DNA of 64,000 nucleotides from Lepisosteus oculatus (Eukaryota > Chordata > Actinopteri > Semionotiformes > Lepisosteidae). Below the pieces are notes generated by a model. The model made no database searches, had not been told where the DNA came from, and worked only from the letters and a program-made list of their open reading frames with translations. The stretch is taken from NCBI RefSeq assembly GCF_040954835.1, contig NC_090716.1, positions 14,135,275-14,199,274 on the forward strand. Reading direction: 5' to 3'. Each line of letters begins with the position of its first letter. Position 1 is the stretch's first letter. Position numbers and translations under genes: made by a program. Below, in pieces: positions 1-12,696 of this stretch.

Positions 1-3000
1 CCAAGTTCATACAGACTTATCCAATTAGCTATGGCTGTTATTCAAAATGGTTGTAAAGCATAAAGTGGTTCAGTATTAACTGGGTGTTTACACTTGGCCA
101 ACCCATTTCTCAAGGGTTTGATTTCTAATTAATTTTCAGAATGCTTGAGCAGTTGTTTTTGATTTGGATGTTGGGTGTTACAGTGTATAAACAAAGGGAA
201 AATAGATTCTGATTTGATATGTCTTGATTTCAGGCTGTAAGACTACAAAATGTTTTACTTTTGGAAAGTGTGTATAGACTTTCTGTAGGCGCTGTACTCA
301 TCAGATTTTCAGCACACCCTAGTGGACAAAAAAGAGACCAAGAAACAGCCATTGAAAAATGTGAAATATTGTGTTAACTCTGTATTGTGATACAGAGTTT
401 AAGTAAAATTTCTAGGTGTCACATGAAGCCATGATGATTTGTTTGAGAAAAAGTAGACTTCAACAAATAACAGGTGATTTGTGAAAATGTGATAAGCGTA
501 TCAGTTATTTTTTGTATCTTCACTTTTATTTTGTCTTGCTTTTTTAGTTTATACAACCATTCAGCACTGCTCAGACCCCTGTGCAAAAAGATTTCAACAT
601 TATTTGGTGAAAATAAATGTCTGAAGTATGCATGTATCACTTTATTAGAATGGTTCGTGTGCAGTGGTATGACGCCAAAAAGACTTGCAAAATAAAATGA
701 GGAAGAATAATGAACTAGAAAAAATGTTTTTTATAATCCTTGATCGTTAACAGGTTAATGTACGATATCATAGAATGTGTTAGTCCCCTGAAGCACTTTA
801 AACATTGCTTTTATTTGCATGCATGCTGGAAATATTTTGTTTTATCTTTGAGATGTGAGATTTAACATTTTCACTGCAGGACTATTTGTTTTTTCATATT
901 TTGAAACAAGCATGCAATTCAAGTGCAGTACTGGTGGGTTTGGCTCCCTTGCTGGTACATAATGGTTTATGGCCACATGTCAGCTGGATGAAATGGGTCC
1001 TGTTCCCTATACTATAAATAAAATAATTAACTAGTTTTAAAGTATTCCTAAAGTTATTTGTCAAGTATTGATGATAATTATTATAGTGATAATTTATAAG
1101 CATACTGAAATTACTCCCAGCTAATATAAAGTGCTGTAAAAACATTTCCAAATTTTGCTTGGTGTGCTATGCTTTTTATGTTAGACAAATATTTTACAGA
1201 TTGGTTATTTGTAGTATGGATATAATGTTGTAGCTACAGTAAGACTTTTATGTTCTGCCTGTTTCCAGACAAAATTATTAGGGGATGTTTTGTACACGTT
1301 ATGAAGATGTCAGAATGATAAAAATCCCAGGCTGATGTGAACATTCAACAAGCACTGTGTTAAAGGTGTATTTTGGCTGCAGCAACATTTTAAGCAATGT
1401 TTTGACAGCATCCCGCTGAGTTTACTCGCTTACATTACCTCTTTGTTTCTTATACTAAGCTGCAACTTGAAGTGTGCCTTTTCCTTTTTTTTTAACAGTA
1501 CTTGCAAAACATACATATTTAATTTTAGGAAGATGTTGAGCCCACATAAGGAAATTGTAAGACAAGGAAAATTTCTGGTAGTCTCCCTGCTGTTAATTTC
1601 CCCTGTTTTATTACTTTATTTCATGGTGCTTATATGCATGCAGCAGTATGACCAAGTATAATATCCTCGCAGGAAATAACTTTATTTTGACCATAACATT
1701 AACACTGTCATGTTAAATTTACATTTAACGACCATCCACAAGCAATATACTGTAGATAAGCACATTTAAAATGAAGCCCTAGACAAGTCTTATAATAAAA
1801 AAGTATTTTCCCTATGAAGCAGCCTTGTATACTGTAAGAAATTCTGAAATGTATAAATTAAATCATCAATAATAAATTATAGATTACTCTGGTCTCAGAA
1901 GTGCAGAAGAAAAAAATATAATTGCTACAAACCAATGGGCTGTTGCCACAGACCAGACAGGGAGGACTGAGTCTTTACACCAACTGATAGCTCTGCAAAC
2001 AATGCATGATTACCACAATAAGCAAGTGCACTGGCCTTGGTTATTACACTTACTGTTTCTGGGAGAAAATCTTCAACAATGGCTGGAAGGTCAACACAGA
2101 GGACTGTTTTACATCCAGTCGCAAACCAAGGACAACAGAAGGAAATTCATAGAGGATTTAGAGATTCATACAGGATTAGGTTGAGGCCAAACATCTGGGT
2201 ATCTTTTCAAAATGGCTGGATGAAATTTTCATCAAAAAGAGCTAGATGAGCTGAGAAGAGGAACACACTTTAAGTGCCCAGAGGCAGGGGACTGCAAGGG
2301 ACCAGGTATATTAGTCCATTAGAACAGCAGTTATACTTGGCTCTCTGAGAGCAGTTGTCACATAGTCACTCTGCTCCCTGCTCTTGTCAGGGTTTTCTTT
2401 CTCTGCCTCCAACATGAAAGAAAAGAAGCAGGGAGGAAAAACTAGTGAAATATTAGCTTGAGCAGACAGGTGCAGGAAAACAACACAAAACAGAGAGGAG
2501 AACTCTTTGAAGAGAACAGAGAAGGCAATAAAGCCTTCTGTATAAAAAATAAACCTACTGTATAAAGAATGGCACTAGAGGAAACTGACACAAACAGTAG
2601 TACCAATAAAATACCAAGAAGAAGGAGACACACTTTAATCCTAACCAGAATGAGTCTGCCAGGTATGTACTGTACACTTTTTAAAACTTGCTGAAACAAA
2701 GCCAGAAAAAGGAGCATTCTTTTACATTTCCAAGTAATGCAGAGTAAAACACTGGGTTTAGGGTGAAAGTACATATCAAAACTATACACAGAGCACAAGA
2801 AGAAGAAAAGAAAAGCTTAGTTTAGGATCTTGCTGCCTTTCCCAGAGAATGTGGATCAATTGAGGGAAGTGGCAAAGGTCAGCCTCTGAAATGAGCACAC
2901 ATGCTCTCGGCAACACTGAGACAGATGCTCAGTCACTGACCCACATGAGGAAACGGAGACAGAAGGGAGCTGTGCTGGCGTCTCAGTGGTGCTGAAGACT

Positions 3001-4664
3001 CAGTCTCCCTGTTTTGTGGGCATTTGGCTGATCATATTGGTAACACTTCAAAATGAAAGGTAAAGCATTTGAAAAGCAGTACCCTTTTATTAAAGTTTCT
3101 TTGACAGCAATCCAGATAAACTTCAGATATTAAAAAATTCAATTTTTATTTCCCTTGTTTAAACATGCAAAGAAAATATACTTAAAAACAAAGAATACTC
3201 TTGAATAAAATAAACATGAGAGTTTTTAATTACCATTTAACTACAGGTATTATGAATTAAATCAATTTCATTCTTCTGTATAGCAATTTGTATTGCCTAA
3301 AATATGGCAGTTATTTACGTTTATATCTAATGCTACTTTTTAAGAAAGGAAAAATAATATTCCTAAAATCTGTCAATTCTGAATTATTTGCAGAGCACTC
3401 AGTATTGGTTAACAAAATAAATCTTCAAAGTAACCCTCCTAACACTTTTTGTGAAGGATATGTGAGGGGACTATGAGTTAGGAAATAGGCCCTGGAGCTA
3501 CAGTACGATGCACACAGCCCTTGCCTGGCATATCTGCCCTTTAAGCAGAGGTTGTGTATTTGGTTGCCCTGTAGACAGAGTCACTGCACGAGCTAAGCAT
3601 CATGCCTGTCAAGCATCCTTTCACTCAACAAAATGTTGCTGATAAGGGCGCAAACTAGGAAAACCCCTCAAGTAAGTCTGCCAGACGTTGCAGAAACAAC
3701 TGGTAGGAAAAGAGAGTTTTCCCCGTCTTACACAAGCTTGGCCATGAGAGGCATGTAGGTGTGTGAGAGAGTTTTTACTTAACTACAGGGCATTATTTTC
3801 TGGAGGACACAAGAGTTATTCAGCCCTTTGTTTTCCAAAACATCCCAGGGAACGTTTCTGCCTTGACCCCTGTGGGCACCGACTGAAGGATTGCTGAACC
3901 GCTGTAGTGATATTAATAAATAAACCGAGACCTTGCTTTACTGCAGTGTTAGTATGCTTGACACCATCAGAGCATTTGTTCTAGAGTGTCCCTACAGAGC
4001 TCTCGAGCACAGTGGTGATGAGACATACTGTGTACTGTACATACATCAGGATTACCAGGCACACGCACATACAGAACACACACATGCTCACAATGGCCTT
4101 GGCAGATTCCCCACCCCCACTGAAGACAAGAAATTCCACCCATCCTCTCTTCCAATCTAACTGTTGCCATGGAGACACTGGGTATGCACACCTTGCCATA
4201 GAGATCCAATGATGGCAGAGAGAGGAGAGCCATTAATAAGCAAGCAGGAGCAGTGTCGATCCTCTACCATAAAATAAATTCTCCTTTGCGTATACAGTCA
4301 AATTCAGATAAGTCTGAACACATATTTGTTGTTTTGATTTTGCTTCATGCAGTATATTGTTAAAATTATACTTGTCATTTTAAAGATTTTAGCCTTTTCT
4401 GCTGCTAAAAATCTTTTACATTTATTCTTTGCAAATCCAAGTGATCTTCTGGGGGTGGAAATAATAAGGCATTCCTTGCAGAGTAGTTTCATCCATGTTA
4501 TCTGTTACATGCTGCAGCATTTTGTACAAATTCTTCATATGAAATAGAAGTAGATTTATATGTACATTTATAAATTTACAGTACATGGATAAATATATGC
4601 AACATATGGGTATGAGGACCACATTAATACACAGTGCAATGTTCATTTGCAACTGATTTGCAAT

Positions 4665-4722
4665 GTTCATTCAATCTTCAATTGCCCCCTGGGGATGATT
4701 AAAGTATTTTGAATTGAATTTT
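4665..4722 (+). repeat. LINE-type 3' tail
   Basis: The segment with ATTGCCCCCTGGGGATGATT followed by AAAGTATTTTGAATTGAATT resembles the CCCCTGGGGAT-AATAAAGTATT 3' end common to fish LINEs. Only the tail is visible, as expected for a 5'-truncated insertion. The family assignment is from memory of such tails, not from a search. Confidence 0.4.
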
Positions 4723-7147
4723 ACCACTTTTAACAGGGCAAAGAAGAAAGACACCCATGTCATCCATCTTGTAATATATAGTAAAATTAGTTTATAGTAG
4801 AAACTATAGACTTAATAAATATAAAGCATTCTGTTTCCAAGGGTTATAATTGCAATAACATGATAAGCAGTTGCCAATTTGGAATAAAGTCTTTCATCCT
4901 CTTAATTAGCTCACACATATCATTTCATATTCTGTTGGTTTTTTTGTTGTTTTTTGTTCCATGCAGAGGTACCTTGGTTTCCAGGGTTATGTGACGTAAA
5001 CAATAGCAACAGCAAGGATTGCATGACTCTATAACGTGCTCTGAATGCTGAATAAAGGCACAGCTGTGCTTCTGAGAGAACTGCTGCTTTCATCATATTA
5101 TTTGTTCCCCAAATAAAACAACATTGTGCAAAGTCAAGATCCCTTTAAAAAAATTAGCAGCCTCCAATATTTGGAGGTCTTTGATCCTAGTAGATCTATC
5201 TATATACTGTAGAAATCTTAGTTCTGACGTGATTACTCAAATTGAGTAGGTGGAGATAAAAGTGATTGATTAGCTAGAGGCTCTATATGGATTTTCTTGT
5301 GCTTTTGTTGTCAAGTTATTCCAATCATGGCAATCAGAAGATAATGGAATGAGTAATAGCTTTGCAGCTGTTTAGGAGCCACAAATAAAAGCAACAAATC
5401 CTCTCTATCTTGCCAAGTAAAATGCTTTCTTTCATCGCTTCAGACATAAAGGCTGATTAATCAATAACTCTAGATGCTGTTTTCAATTTTAGGTGTTAAT
5501 CATGTCAGTCAATTACATCCTTAATCCCTCCCAGAAAACAGCACTGGAATAATCAAATCATATTTTATGCAGCACCAAGTTTGGTTCCAGTACTCTTTAA
5601 CGCAAACTTCAACACCAGATTTAATAAGTTTGTATTATGATTAATATAGATAACTCTTCCATTCCCTCTGAAATATCATGCATCAATGTTTGGGTGCCAT
5701 GGCAACAACCACTGCTCTTCCATAATCTTTCTTAACAGTCACACACTGAGTCACAGAAGAGAACAGAAAAATACTGCTATAATTTTTGTATATTTATTGT
5801 TTCAAAAAAATGTTTTACTTCTGTTTTATGAATGATAAAATATTTTTTGTTTTAGAGTAACAAACAACACTGGAGAAGATCACACAATTTTAATTATTTT
5901 TATTTTGTATTATTATTTTATTATTTTTAATTTTTCAGAACCAAACACTGCCAGTATAAAACAAAACAATATTCAGCTCCGCACAAAATCCAGACTTTCC
6001 CAATTAAAGACCCCAGACATGAAGTCATACAACCAAGATACTTGTACAATACAATAAATACCAGGTCACCCAAAGAGGTCTGTTTTTGCCCCCAAAGTGC
6101 AAACATCTTTTAGTGAAACAAGCCAACCACAGCTGTTGCTGCTATAGTGAAAGATGAAGAGTGGATTTATCACATTCTTGTTAAGAAAATTGAACACAGA
6201 AAATAAAGCCTGTCTTCAAAATTTAGCCACATCTGGAAACTACAAAAAACCATATAAAAAAGTTCACCTTCTTGATTGAATGTATGCAATGGCCTGATTG
6301 ATTGATTGGTTGTACAGTGTATATATAGAGTATATATACTGCTTCTCATGCCAAAGGTCTTTATCTTTAAGAGGGTACTCATGTCACCTACTGCTGAAGT
6401 GCAGCAGTATGACACACAGCCGTCATTATGGACCAACAGTAAGGGGAAAAATAGTGCAGAACAAATTGGGAAGAGACATAACAGAGCAGGAACCTCTAAA
6501 GGTCTTTAGTTTAAACCTTTCACAAATGAACACCCTAATGTCTCTGGTAACCACTGGATTGGAAATTCTGGTTCAGATAATATCCCGGTCTATCTTTTCA
6601 GGTTCATCTGAACATTAACCCTAAAAATAAAATATAAAATTATTGGTAGGTCAATGTCCTCTATTGTAAATTTTAAAGGCAGTAATTCAATTTTGGGCCA
6701 ATTGATTCTAGACCCTGACAGTACACTGAAATAAAACAACAAAAAAAACATTGCCTATCCAGCATGCCATCAGTATAGAGAATGACAGCATGAACTCGTG
6801 ATTCCCTGAAACAAGGCAAACATCAGAGGTGACAGGAGGCAGGAGGAATCGATGGGTATAATGAGGAAAAGGCAGTCAATGGCATCAGATACAAGACAGC
6901 CTGCCTGACTTTTAGGTACTAATTTGGTCATAAAAGCCTCCAGATGGCGTGATAGCACTTGAACCTACTGTATACTAAGTTTTACTAATTCATTTGGCTG
7001 ACAGTGTTTAGCAAAAAAGGAACCATTATTTTTACCCATACTGTATAAAGATAGATTTTTACTGTATTAATAGCTTTATGTCTATTTTTGTGGTTTTATT
7101 ATTATTTTATTCTACTGTTATATGCTTGCTATCTTGACTGTTTCTAT

Positions 7148-7195
7148 CTTGTAAGTTACTTTGGCTGAAAGTGTCTGCCGAACAAAAATGTACAT
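7148..7195 (+). repeat. SINE or LINE tail fragment
   Basis: GTTACTTTGGCTGAAAGTGT followed by CTGCC resembles the CTTTGGATAAAAGCGTCTGCC motif at the 3' end of several fish retroposons. Nothing else of the element can be recognised, so this is a short, diverged fragment. Confidence 0.35.
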
Positions 7196-10100
7196 TTCCA
7201 ATGCAGTAGGGCTAGAAAATGTGAGTTGTTGGGCATGTTCTAAAAAAAGCCAACTTGATTTGCACTAAACACCCAAACCATTTGTATGCAGTTATGAAGT
7301 AAATGTAGTCAAATTACTCTCAAAGAATCCTCTGACTGCACCCCATGGAATAAGATAATTATCACTTGAGCCACTCAAATCAAGAAACTCTTAAATTATC
7401 TTAAATGATTCATCATACACTTGATTCATCTGGATCCATATAAATCTGCAGAAATTGGTATGGTGATCTGTGTATAATCTGGTATGGTTATTGAGTATTG
7501 TATTATAAATAATAGGATTGTGCTATAAAGTATAATATGTCTACGGAATAATTTGTCTGGCAGAGAAAAATTATCTGAATTAAGAAACGCCATATATCTA
7601 CAGATTAGACATATGATTTCTTACTGCAGTGGAGGCAAGAAACTGGAGAGGTCCACTTCATCTTTGATTTGTCAAGTTTATGATTCATACTTGAACTATG
7701 AGCACAGTTACCAATTTTGGTCTGTTCCAGGAAAGTCAGGTTAATGTCCAAATGCCCAAGATATGAACAATTGGAACTTTTTAATAAAAGTTAACATCAT
7801 TGGATGGGGGGAGAATGGTTTGTATTTTGAGTAAACATATAGTTAGGTGTTTAAAATTGTTCTATTTATCATTATATGTTACACATATTGTTAATTAAAC
7901 TTGCAAAAAAAATCAATCACCTTTTTATTTTTGGCTGCATATGTTTTATTTCCTCTGCACACAATTAGCTCAACTGTACTTTTTATCCTCTTAATAATCA
8001 CATCAAACATTAATCCTCACGTTATGGTGAAAATCGGTTCACTTCAACGGTTCTTCCCTAAAATAGACATTTTGCATCACTTGCATCTCACGGAGCAGGT
8101 TTTTTTCTTGTTCATGACCATTCAGAGACCTCAAAGTACTGTGTATAAATAATATATAAACATATAAAACAAGTCCAAAGTTTGTGTAATTTTGTTTATT
8201 TTAAATGTTAAAAGTTGCATTCACAAAAAAATCAACAAATTCTTTACAAATTAAAGAGTGTTATTTATGGAATGTTGATTAAGCAATATTTGTATGGGAG
8301 ATTATAAATAAATAAATTGTAATACACAATGGATAGAATGTATTCCTAGAGCTTAATTCAGAACAGTGTTGCTAAAAATCATTAAGCCATAGTAAATCCT
8401 GAGTTTGCAGTACCTAATAGAAGAAACTTACAAGTAGAGTAGACGTAGTTAAAGTAACCCACATCAGCGAAGCTGAAGTCTAGTCCTTGTACTTCCGGGT
8501 CCTGTGATTTGTCTTCCACTTCTGATCTTTATTAGCTACCTTTTGGGATAAGAAATTAAAGTGCCTGTTTTCTTACTCAATGTTAAATTGAAAAGTACTT
8601 AGAAAACTAGGGCTGTAGGACTGAGGACTAGAGTTGTTCAGTTGTGATCAACATGTAAATTCTCCCAACACAAGCATTGATTGTGCTGTATCAGCCACAA
8701 TCAGATACTGTATCATTCGTATCACCTTCATCAAGAGCCTGACTGGAAGCTAAGACAAAAGATACAGATCTTCTAATGCTAGGGTTAACAACAGACTGTT
8801 CTTTCAACTGAGTTTTGAGTAAGTTTAACCAGAACCTTTAATGACTGAAAAGGTATCTGGTCTGAAACGTACAACAATCCTAACTTGTTGGATATAACAC
8901 TTATCTCAGATGCTAATCCTAGGCTGTTGGAAATGTGGATGATTTATCAGATCAGTAGGTTCCTGAAGAATAGACAGACCACAGTTAATCTAACTGGACC
9001 TTTCATCAATTTCAGATCCTGGCAAAAAGCTACACATGGACAAGTTCCTTGTCTTACTATATAGTGAAGTTGAAACTCCCTTCTCTTTTAATAAATCAAA
9101 GTATTAATTCAATCAAGCATTCAGTTTAGTAACTCAAAGCTGAGTTGGGAAACACTGGAAGACATTGAGTGTCTACAGGTCTGATTAAATTCTGCTTTTG
9201 CGACCTTTCTTCTGTTTTTGGAAATAAGAAAATGCATTAAACGAAGAGCAAAGGATGACTGTAATTTTGCAGTTTAATTCCGAGATTTCCTATCCACATC
9301 TTGTTTCAGTCTCCCTCTCTTTTTCTTGTTTCAATATTAACATATTTCTTAATTGAATTTTGAACTGGACATTTAAGTCAACTCTAAAATGTAAAATGTA
9401 TAAAAAGCCAATGATTGGGTCAGCCATGGCTTAGGTTAATCTCTGGGAGTGAGATGGGATGTGAGCAGCAGTTACCAGTGGTTTTGCACCAGCCCAACTT
9501 GTCCGAAAGCTTTTTATGACACAACTATTCAGGCAGCAGTTTCATGGTTTTAAATGAATTTTTAAGCTTTGAGAATAAAGCTGAAATGTACATATAAAAA
9601 TTACAACAGAATTGTTCTACACATATGATTATATAGCAAAACCATCATTAGCTATAAAACACAGCATAAAGTGCATTTATACAGCAATATTAAAATCTTT
9701 TAAGATGGAATTTTTTTGTCTTTCTTTTTACCCAACTACATTACAATAACAATAGGAACAAGCAAAAAAATCCCAAAGCACCCCAACCTGAAGCACACAA
9801 ATGGCACAGACATACAGTACAACGGCTTTGGCAGCAGGGCTTTTTGTCTCTGGGCAGTCGCAGACAACCTGGCTTTGAAGAGGAGTGTCTGGGGACTGAC
9901 GTCCCCACCTGTACCTGCTCTCTTCCACAGCACACTGTTTCTGAAGCTTGTTCTGCAGAGGGCAAGCAATGCTAATCACAAGGGCACCTGAAGACATGTT
10001 AACAATTTAACAATCTCCTCTCCTCAAACAATCACAGAGATTCAGCAGGACTACTAGTAATAGCTATAATAATATCTATTCAATCCCATATTCCTCTTTG

Positions 10101-12053
10101 CCTGTCGCTGCCCTCACTACCTAGGAGTTTTTCTTGTCAGGTCATCTATTTCCTAGACTAGGGTTTCCTAGTCTTTTCTGACCTACAGTCCCCTTTTCAA
10201 TAATAATCTCAGAATACGGCTCCTCAAACATGTAAATACTAAGTACAATAAATACTGCAGATGTTAGTCCTAAATTAGTAAAATCTCGAGTCTAGAACTA
10301 CTAAACCATTTCTGAGTCAAGACCCCTGGGGTTGATGCAAAAAACAATTACGAGGCACACAATAATCTGTATAGTTGCAGCTTTCAAATAAACCCAAAAA
10401 GGAAAAAAAAGAGCAACATAATTACTGTAGACCCCAAAACATCAAATTGCCCAAAAAGCACTGAAATGTCTTGACATTTCCTAGAGAAAATTCCAGTGAT
10501 CAATAAAATTACAAGGACTAATTAGAGGCCAGTAAAGACTAAATAAAAATATAACATTTAAAAATTAACAACAAAACGCAATTTTCTTCTTTCAATTGTT
10601 AAGCAGGTAAAACATTTCCTATTTCTGCAAAAGTCTGTAAGATTATCTTACACTGTATGTTTCTTTGCACCCAAGGCATTGCACTGCATTGGTTTGTGAT
10701 AAATTATATTAACTAATTTTATTAAGAGCTAATTAAATACAACGTACGATTAAACCATCAGATCGCTTTCAGAGAGCCTTAACTGACATTGACAGCACGA
10801 CTCATGAAATCTGCCTCTGAAGGAGTATGGCCCACAACACATTCATGTTGGGCCACTAATGTATTTAAAGACCTGGAGAGTGAAGTATCTGTTGTTGTTG
10901 TTCCGTCATCATTGCAGAATCAATGGATTAAGCACAGTTAAAACAGTGATGCTGAACTGACTAATCTTATTTTAAAATAGTGGTGTTGTGTCTATATTCT
11001 GTTTAACTATTCTTCTAAGCAATGCTAAGAAGGCTTATTTTTTCTGTTCTATCCCTGCAGGTTTGGATATACTGTGATATATGATATATCAAAATATGAT
11101 ATATGAAAAGCTTACATCTATCTTTCAGTCTACTGTAAGATACCTTGTTGGTCATACAAGGGTAGAAGTAAAAACAAATGTATCCCTTTATTAAATTATT
11201 TAAACTATTTAAATAGACATTAATAATGAAGTCCAACTAGGTAAAAAAAACACTGGAGTTTTGCATGACCACTATATTATTTAGAGATGTCCCTTTACTA
11301 AAATACAATATAGACATTGGGATATACAGTAAGAAGACATTCAGGTATTACTTCCAGTTTTATAGCCTCCTTGGCAACAAATAATGGCTAAAAATTATGT
11401 TCCACATGAAAACTATACATACTGTAGACTTCTCGTTGTCTATTAATTCCAAAAGTCCCTTTCTGAACTTCCCCTAAAGATGTGTAATTGTATCTATAGT
11501 ACCAAACAATAACTAACACTCACTCACAACGACTAACTACTGTGCTTTGGGCAGCAGATAGAAGTAGATGGTATTTCTCAAGATTTGTGCTTTTATGTTT
11601 CTGCAGATGTTACAATTTCAGCCAAGTTCACTGACCTGCTTCCATCCAGCCCAAACTCTAGTATTATTCATAGAACAACATTATTTAAAAAAACGAAGGT
11701 TTGCTGAAGCAGAAGTACAGTGATTGTGACGCTTTTCATATCTTATTTTGTATTTGTATTTTATTCTTATATTTTCTTTGTATGGTTCACTTTTGATGAA
11801 CCTCAGGAATTGCTTATGTATTTCAAACTTTATCTAAATAGTACTGGGCACTCAAGAAAGCAAAGTTCCATCTCTATCCTGCAAGGAAAAAAGATCTTGT
11901 TGGGTCTTTCTCTTGGCAAAAATACAGTAGACAAATTCTGAACTAGAGACTATTGTCTCGCAGAACAAAGAACAAAATAATGAACCACCTTATAAGGAGA
12001 ATAAATATTCATAACTCTTACTCTACAAAAGAAAATAAGAAAAAATATATTTT

Positions 12054-12059
12054 TTTATT
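12054..12059 (-). promoter_or_regulatory. Candidate CD44 poly(A) signal (AATAAA)
   Basis: On the minus strand AATAAA lies about 440 bp beyond the CD44 stop codon and is followed by T-rich sequence that could serve as a downstream element. It is the first canonical hexamer I noticed after the stop. Mammalian CD44 uses several sites and has a long 3' UTR, so more distal sites are likely too. Confidence 0.4.
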
Positions 12060-12500
12060 TAAAATCTAAATGTCACTTTCAAATGTTTTTGATTAAAATA
12101 TAAACCTTATTTGAGTATTTTTTAGTGAAAATCTGATTCTCAGAATGCATAAAATGTGTCTCAGAAACAATTCAGTAAATAGTGAAATATATTCTTTCCC
12201 ATATTCAAACCTGGATTTAAATGTTTGGATAAGTAACAAACCAAATGATAGTGACCCTTTTGTTAATTTAGACATCATTTTTCTTGCTATGTGCCCAATG
12301 TTTCAGAAGTCCAAGCCTGTGGCTTGCAGTCCGCGCTCACAGACATCCAGCTTGGGGTCTGTTTCCTGGTCTCATACCCGCAGACTGGGTGAGCTCTTGT
12401 GGCCCCCTACCCGATCCTCCCCATCCCCCAGATGCCTTGTAGCTGAAGGCCGTCCTGCCCTGCTCCAGTCCCCAGGCCCTCCACAGGCATCTTATGCCAT
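12060..12500 (-). other. CD44: CD44 3' UTR (proximal part)
   Basis: This is sequence between the CD44 stop codon and the first candidate poly(A) signal. The 200 bp next to the stop is clearly richer in G and C than its surroundings, then composition drops to strongly AT-rich. The plus-strand open frame across it (12145-12504) is antisense to this UTR and has no support as a gene. Confidence 0.5.
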
Positions 12501-12696
12501 CTAGGATTTCTCAGGGGAGTCTTCCAGGGCGATGACGGTGAACTCCTCCCCATTGCCCCCGTTCTCCTGAATCTTCTCCTTGTTCATCAGCTGGACCATC
12601 TCCTGCTCTCGATCAGCCTTTGTGTTTCCTGCTGCCCCATTGCCATCCCTTCCTGGTTTGCTTGTAATCACCAGCTTCTGCTTCTTCCCACACCAC
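12501..12696 (-). CDS. CD44: CD44 exon 8: cytoplasmic tail and stop
   Basis: The exon begins after a pyrimidine-rich tract and TTGTAAAG, completes Arg507 in phase 2 and ends at TAG (12501-12503). It encodes residues 508-571. WCGKKQKLVI corresponds to human RCGQKKKLVI, the basic patch that binds ezrin/radixin/moesin, with a Trp before the palmitoylatable Cys. QEMVQLMNKE matches human QEMVHLVNKE, the basolateral-sorting region. Human Ser325, just before QEM, is replaced here by an Asp-Arg-Glu context. The C-terminus (ALEDSPEKS) differs from the human MKIGV end. Residues between the two motifs are Gly/Asn/Lys-rich and poorly conserved. Confidence 0.93.

Larger units (their letters stand above)
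1..12053. other. Intergenic DNA downstream of CD44; no coding exon recognised
   Basis: About 12 kb of AT-rich sequence lying 3' of CD44. The open frames here are short (mostly under 120 codons), have no flanking splice signals that fit together and match no family I know. The stretch holds two short retroposon tails (near 4.68 and 7.17 kb), an A/T-only stretch near 5.88-5.94 kb, a CA-rich patch near 4.06-4.09 kb, and an ATATGATATATC-type palindromic patch near 11.07-11.11 kb. In human the next gene beyond CD44 is SLC1A2, convergent, with a very long 3' UTR. Part of this stretch could be that UTR on the plus strand, but nothing in the sequence proves it. Confidence 0.5.

Noticed and set aside
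3933..4233. CA-rich segment with several overlapping short frames
   Set aside because: Frames on both strands come from imperfect CA repeats; no coding character.
8930..9060. Possible reverse-transcriptase remnant (FLKNRQTTVNLTG-like translation)
   Set aside because: Only a faint resemblance to the LKNR...GVPQG region; no second motif in register.
10140..10480. Possible hAT- or SINE-like repeat (TTTCTGACCTACAGTCCCCT)
   Set aside because: One short block looks familiar, but no ends or second copy in the window to support it.
12145..12504. 119-codon plus-strand open frame
   Set aside because: Antisense to the CD44 3' UTR and stop codon; no family resemblance, and the frame reflects the GC-rich UTR on the other strand.
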